This document shows, piece by piece, positions 59,889-64,000 of a DNA stretch of 64,000 nt (position 1 is its first letter; every line of letters begins with the position of its first letter). The position numbers and the translations under genes are program-made. Source of the DNA: Rhododendron vialii (lineage: Eukaryota > Streptophyta > Magnoliopsida > Ericales > Ericaceae); the NCBI RefSeq assembly GCF_030253575.1, contig NC_080560.1, positions 13,554,001 to 13,618,000 on the forward strand. The letters run 5' to 3'. Under the pieces are notes generated by a model. It was not told the DNA's origin. It worked only from the letters and a program-made list of their open reading frames with translations, and made no database searches.

Positions 59889-62399
59889 CAAGCCCTCCCG
59901 CTCCTCAATGCCACTCTTTCGTACAGGTCAAAATTTGCATCCAACTTTCTTAGTAAATCAATTCTTACCTGTTTCCACTCATGCTCATTGCAATCTTCAT
60001 TGATGAAGGCCGATATTGCCCGAAACCCACAATTCCCATCAGATTCAACATCCTTAACCGATTCGATGTAAGGTCTTATTGGTTCCGGAAATTGATCGAT
60101 GAAGTGGCATGTTGAAACTTGTGCTGTAACTTTTTCTTTGGCTCTCGGATTGCGCCGTGGTTTCTCTTTGACTGCCTTGAGGGTTTCAAGGGAGGGTTGA
60201 AGGGAGGCCAAAACGTGCTCAAACTCCGAAGGATTCCTACGTGTCGAATTTTTTACTTTAGTTGCATTTTTCACTTTGGCTGCATTTTTTTCTTTTGTTG
60301 ACATGCGACCGCGTGGCTTTGCCTTCTCTTGGGGTTCAACAAGGGTAGTGCAATCCGGATTGATAGCCTCATCGAACTTTTTGAACATATGGCGCTGGAC
60401 ATCAGGCTTTTCACTAACAAATCTATCGTAGAAAATCTGAAACTTAGCCTTCATTGTCTCCCCCAACGAAGCATCATTCTGGGCTAGAACCAAAGACAGC
60501 CTCTTCCAATGGTCGTGTATTAACTCAAGTAGTAGGGGGATATTTTTCGTCTTGTAAGGAGCAATCTCATGAGTGCAAGGTAAACCATGGGTGTACCTCA
60601 AAGCACACTCGCACACATGGTTCGATTCCACAATCCATTCCACTTGATGGGACGCGGCCAGAACATGTGTCATGCCATTCTTCGAAACAACTCCCCTCAA
60701 CATCTCAAATAGAGGACTCCTAAATTCATGTGGGATAGAAGTAAGACTCTTCTCCAAAGAAGCTTTGACTTCAGTTTCTTGTAACAAAATAAGTCGATGC
60801 ATTTTCTCCCATATATTGTCAAAGTTACATTGGGAGTGCTCTAGTTGATGTTTTAGCGCAGCATGTGCACTCTCCGCCCTACGAAAAAATAAATATATCC
60901 AGACGTTAGCCATATCAAATAACATATATGGATTTTACTTGAAATGCAAAAAGAAAGTGCTTAAATTGCGAATAAAACATTTTCCTATTACTTGTTAGGT
61001 TACCAAATGCATGACTTTATCCGTCCAAGCTCCAACAAACCTCTCCTTATAAGGTATTAACCAATTTTTCTCCACATAATCAAGTGCTGCAGGAAACATT
61101 TGAAAATCACGCTTCAAAGCACGAAGGCGCTTTTCATACTGTGTAACACTCGCTGAAAGGACAACTAGGCCCCAACTACAACTAAACTCCTCCATTGTCT
61201 TGTCATCAAACATCTTTCTACACTTAGCTAAGACGTTCTTTGAGATATGAAACCTACATAGGAGATTGGTAGCATGAGGGAAAACACTTCTGATGGCATT
61301 CATAAGCGCCAACTCCCTATCCGTAATGATAACAACCGGAAGCGCATCAGCATCCATCATTCCTTTTAACTTCTCCAACACCCAAGTGTAGTTTTCCTCC
61401 TTTTCACACTCAATGAAAGCAAAGGCTATGTTAAAAGTCAACTCCGTACATGTTACGCCAACAATTTGCAGTAATGGAAACCTGTACCTATTTGTCTTGT
61501 ACGTGCAATCCATCATTAACACTTGAGGGAAAGCACGTAACATCTCGCCAGCGCAAGGGGGAGCCTAAAACAAGTCCGTGACATTTCTATCCTTGTTCGA
61601 ACGATCCCAATTCACATAGCTAAAATGTTGTAGCCGAGCCATTAGATGTTGCATTTGAGTTCTCCTGGCTTTCTCTATCACTCGGTACTTATGTCGTGCA
61701 TTGTACACATGTCTGATTGTCGTGACGTTCGAAGGATTATTGCCCTTTAACTGACTTAGAATTTGTTTGGGTTTAACCATAGCGACTGACAAATCCACCA
61801 ACGTGACAGTTTGCTCCGCCGACAACCTTTCAGGATACGAATGCCCCTCCAAGTACACCGCTGGGGGATGATTGTGAGTGCCATTGTGGACAGAGGCAGT
61901 CCAACCATCATTGTCCTTTACTCCTTTCAATAGAAATGGGCATTCAATTTTCTTTGTGCCCGTGGAACGCATCGCCCTTTTCTTCACAGACACCTCCTCC
62001 CCCAAAGACTTCTTCACAAACTTCCTATACTTCCCGCTCCTTTAGCATGAAAACCTCATCCTCGGTTTGCGATTCTTAATAAACTTCTCCGAGGCCTTAA
62101 TGATAATGACAAAGCCGTATCGTTTACCCGCAGATCTTGTCCACTCTACCAATTCTTTCTCGGACAAAAATACCTGTCGAAAAGTAAAAAAAAAAAAATC
62201 ATAACCTGCACCATAAGGTAGAACATGAAAAAAAACTCCATGGTTTGAAACACTCACTTTGTCCGTTGTGAAATGCTTCGTATAATTATATAGTGTAGGA
62301 GTGGGAGTAGGATTAGTTGCGGGTCCTACATGACTACCAAATGTTGAAGTGTCACCCTAGAACACCAAAAGAAAAACCAATTAAAATTTTAAAATTTTG

Positions 62400-62900
62400 G
62401 CAGCATTTCAAGTTTTAGAATATGATATTATCAGCAAGTTTCGAACTCTAGAGTTTGAAACTTTGTGATAATTTCAAGTTTTAGAATATGATATAAGTTT
62501 CAAACTCTAGAGTTTGCAAATTTAGCATAATTTTGAATTTTAGAATCTGAACACATCGGGACAGAACCAACTTAAAAATGGGGGAGTGATTATTGTCTAC
62601 AATATTTAAACTCTAGAGTTTGAAATTTTGGCAAAATTTTGAGTTTTAGAATATGATATTATCTTCAATTTTCAAACTCTAGAATTTGAAATATTGGCCT
62701 AATTTCAAATTTTATAATCTAGCAACGTCGTGCCAGAACCAGATTTAAAATGAAGGAGTGATTATTGTCAACAAGTTTCGAACTCTAGAGTTTGAAATTT
62801 TAACAGAATTCCGAGTTTTAGAATATGATATTGTTGTCAATTTTTAGAATATGATAATGTCGGGACAGAACCAGGCTAAAATATGACAATATCGGGACAA
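62400..62900. repeat. Intronic repeats of a CTCTAGAG palindrome
   Basis: In the first transposase intron, at least five copies of AAACTCTAGAGTTTGAAA, or its variants, alternate with TTTTAGAATATGATATTATC. Spacing is irregular, about 55-120 bases. A block GTCGGGACAGAACCAG..TTAAAAATG..GGAGTGAT also recurs. Confidence 0.8.
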
Positions 62901-63541
62901 ATCCAGGCTAAAAATGAAGGAGTGATGAGTTACCTCGTACTGTGATTTTGGCTCTGAAACTACAACATCCATGGCTCCCTCTTCCTTGTCAACTTCCATT
63001 TCCATTGCACAACCTTCCAATCCCCAATCAAAATGCATATTGCTCTCATATATTGGGTTCGAGACTTCTTCTTTACCAATGGATAGAGAAGAAGCAATAG
63101 AGGTTTCCATTGAGAGTTAGGAGGTGTGAGGCGAGAGTTCGGAGGTAGATGTCGACCGAGTTTATGGTGGAGAGGTGAGAGCTCAACAATGGTGGTGGCC
63201 TAGAATGGAATCAGAAGAACCAGAAGATTTCCTCCGGAAGGAGATGGGAAAAAATGGAGGGAAACGTGGGTGGGTTATGAAATGTATATTTTTTTTGATG
63301 TGGTTATATGTTTGTGATTGTATGTAACAAAAGTAAGGGTATTTTTATCCATTTTTATAAGGACATTTTTGTCCAAAAATTATTTACTTAAAAATAAATT
63401 ACATACAGTAAATTCGCAGTTATATTTTTAAACTTCCTTTTGGTTTTTTTTGGCCTCTTCCGTGCACAAGACAGAGAACGATTACTATTAAGTATTTATA
63501 ACCCACTCTATTTCTCTCGTCAAATCAAAATTCAAAAAACC

Positions 63542-63544
<3 letters not shown>

Positions 63545-63576
<32 letters not shown>
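63545..63576. repeat. (CT)n microsatellite
   Basis: About 30 bases of CT, probably in the 5' leader of a gene that continues to the right. Confidence 0.9.
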
Positions 63577-63579
<3 letters not shown>

Positions 63580-63593
63580 GAACCCACAGCTCA

Positions 63594-63807
63594 ATGAACC
63601 CACAGCTCTCTCTCAATGATCTCTCTCTCTCGAGAACCCTCCGCTTCTCTCTGTGCAACCTCATCGCCTCCGCCCGCTCCTCTCCAAAACCCTAGATTTC
63701 CTCTCCCTGGACCTCCTCGACGCCGACGAATGGCCCCACCCTCCCTCTTCCACCGCCCCCGACGCCTACGCCTGCGACGAAGAACGACTCTACTTCGTTC
63801 CTTACAG
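63594..63807 (+). CDS. Possible first exon of a gene leaving the window
   Basis: A C-rich, codon-biased stretch after a (CT)n leader, ending CGTTCCTTACAG before GTATACC, a good donor. The frame that looks coding reads L-D-F-L-S-L-D-L-L-D-A-D-E-W-P near its middle and D-E-E-R-L-Y-F-V-P-Y at its end. In that frame a TGA (63617-63619) follows the nearest upstream ATG (63578). ATGs at 63594 and 63616 open other frames. So the start is uncertain: a sequencing or real frameshift, or an exon without the start. The family is not recognised. Confidence 0.35.
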
Positions 63808-64000
63808 GTATACCGCCACCCCATCTCCCGACACTTCTTGTTTTCTTTTAAATGTCCCGAGCAGTTTACGTGCACCCCTTGATTAATTCTACTGACGGGG
63901 CCGTTTAAACCCGGAGATGTGTTGGCCCCAAAGGAGTCTAAAGAGTACGTAATGGACCCAAAGAAGTCGATAGAACTTGAGTGAAGAGAAAACCCTAAGT

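Larger units (their letters stand above)
57974..63110 (-). pseudogene. MULE transposase gene with C-terminal OTU domain, broken
   Basis: Exons in transcript order: 63110-62934, 62356-62258, 62173-60985, 60878-59889 continuing at 58491 after the solo LTR to about 58300, and 58141-57974 (TAG). Order of parts: FAR1-like region (S-E-K-E-L-V-E-W ... G-F-V-I-I-I-K; N-G-T-H-N-H), MULE transposase core (L-M-M-D-C-T-Y-K-T-N; V-I-I-T-D-R-E-L-A-L-M; C-R-F-H-I), SWIM-type finger (C-E-C ... G-L-P-C-T-H), basic linker (R-G-R-M-S-T-K-E-K), OTU protease domain (S-D-G-N-C-G-F-R-A with the candidate nucleophile Cys; W-M-T-M-P-D-M-G-H; V-D-G-E-H-F with the His). Lesions: TAA at 62044-62042 where the family has Glu after Cys; TAG at 61567-61565 in place of Trp; a one-base deletion near 61002; a lost donor after exon 3 (GA for GT); an unclear donor near 58300; and the LTR insertion. 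Acts, when intact, as the element's nuclear transposase; the OTU role is unknown. Confidence 0.85.
52678..63437. mobile_element. Mutator-like element with OTU-domain transposase, nested insertions
   Basis: Left end GGGAGTTTATAAATGCAACT then GTGAATTTACTGCATGTAA. The inverted right end reads GGAAGTTTAAAAATATAACT then GCGAATTTACTGTATGTAA. The first ~40 bases match well and the similarity fades after that. Inside, a leftward transposase gene (57974-63110) and a rightward acidic ORF (57230-57619) converge, the arrangement known from maize MuDR. Two solo LTRs (53945-56819 and 58497-59888) lie within. Without them the element is about 6.5 kb. The flanks are T-rich, so a target duplication cannot be read with confidence. 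Confidence 0.7.

Noticed and set aside
62400..62900. CRISPR-like array
   Set aside because: Irregular spacing and degenerate units in a plant intron.

Overview
The window is nuclear DNA of a flowering plant, most likely a eudicot. The signs are spliced GT-AG genes in an AT-rich background, plant-only gene families, (CT)n 5' leaders, and many plant transposable elements (Stowaway and Tourist-like MITEs, hAT, CACTA and Mutator-like DNA elements, TGTAAC...GTTACA LTRs, LINE and SINE pieces). I cannot name the species from the sequence.

Only two genes look intact. (1) 16654-24719, minus strand: an eight-exon gene for a 1264-residue plant protein of the group usually annotated 'stress response NST1-like'; every exon joins in frame. 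(2) 34786-35376, plus strand: an intronless TMCO1-like ER membrane protein of 196 residues. A possible first exon of another gene lies at the right edge (about 63.6-63.8 kb).

Layout. 1-8.4 kb: (CCA)n tract, a CACTA terminus, nested TIR elements and MITEs. 9.0-13.4 kb: a large inverted repeat with about 1.7 kb arms, each holding a decayed Deg/HtrA-like protease fragment, with a TIR element in the loop. 13.4-16.6 kb: tandem duplications and relics. 16.6-25 kb: the NST1-like gene. 25-34.7 kb: MITEs, foldbacks and a U-box E3 ligase fragment. 34.8-35.4 kb: TMCO1. 35.6-45 kb: mostly unrecognised sequence, then the last three exons of a CMSS1-like gene, with a LINE in the preceding intron. 45.1-52.1 kb: a run of insertions, several with target-site duplications (TSDs) that can be read: a 729-bp hAT-type element (8-bp TSD), a 3.07-kb non-autonomous LTR retrotransposon (5-bp TSD) and a 2.65-kb solo LTR (5-bp TSD).

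52.7-63.4 kb is the most interesting part. It looks like one Mutator-like element with a MuDR-like layout. A multi-exon transposase gene (FAR1-like N-terminus, MULE transposase, zinc finger, C-terminal OTU protease domain) runs leftward from one terminal repeat. A short acidic-repeat ORF runs rightward and converges on it. The element has been hit by two solo LTRs; one splits the OTU domain with a perfect 5-bp TSD, and the reading frame continues on the far side. The transposase also carries two nonsense changes and a one-base deletion. Its terminal repeats resemble those of two ~122-bp MITEs elsewhere in the window, which suggests an autonomous/non-autonomous pair.
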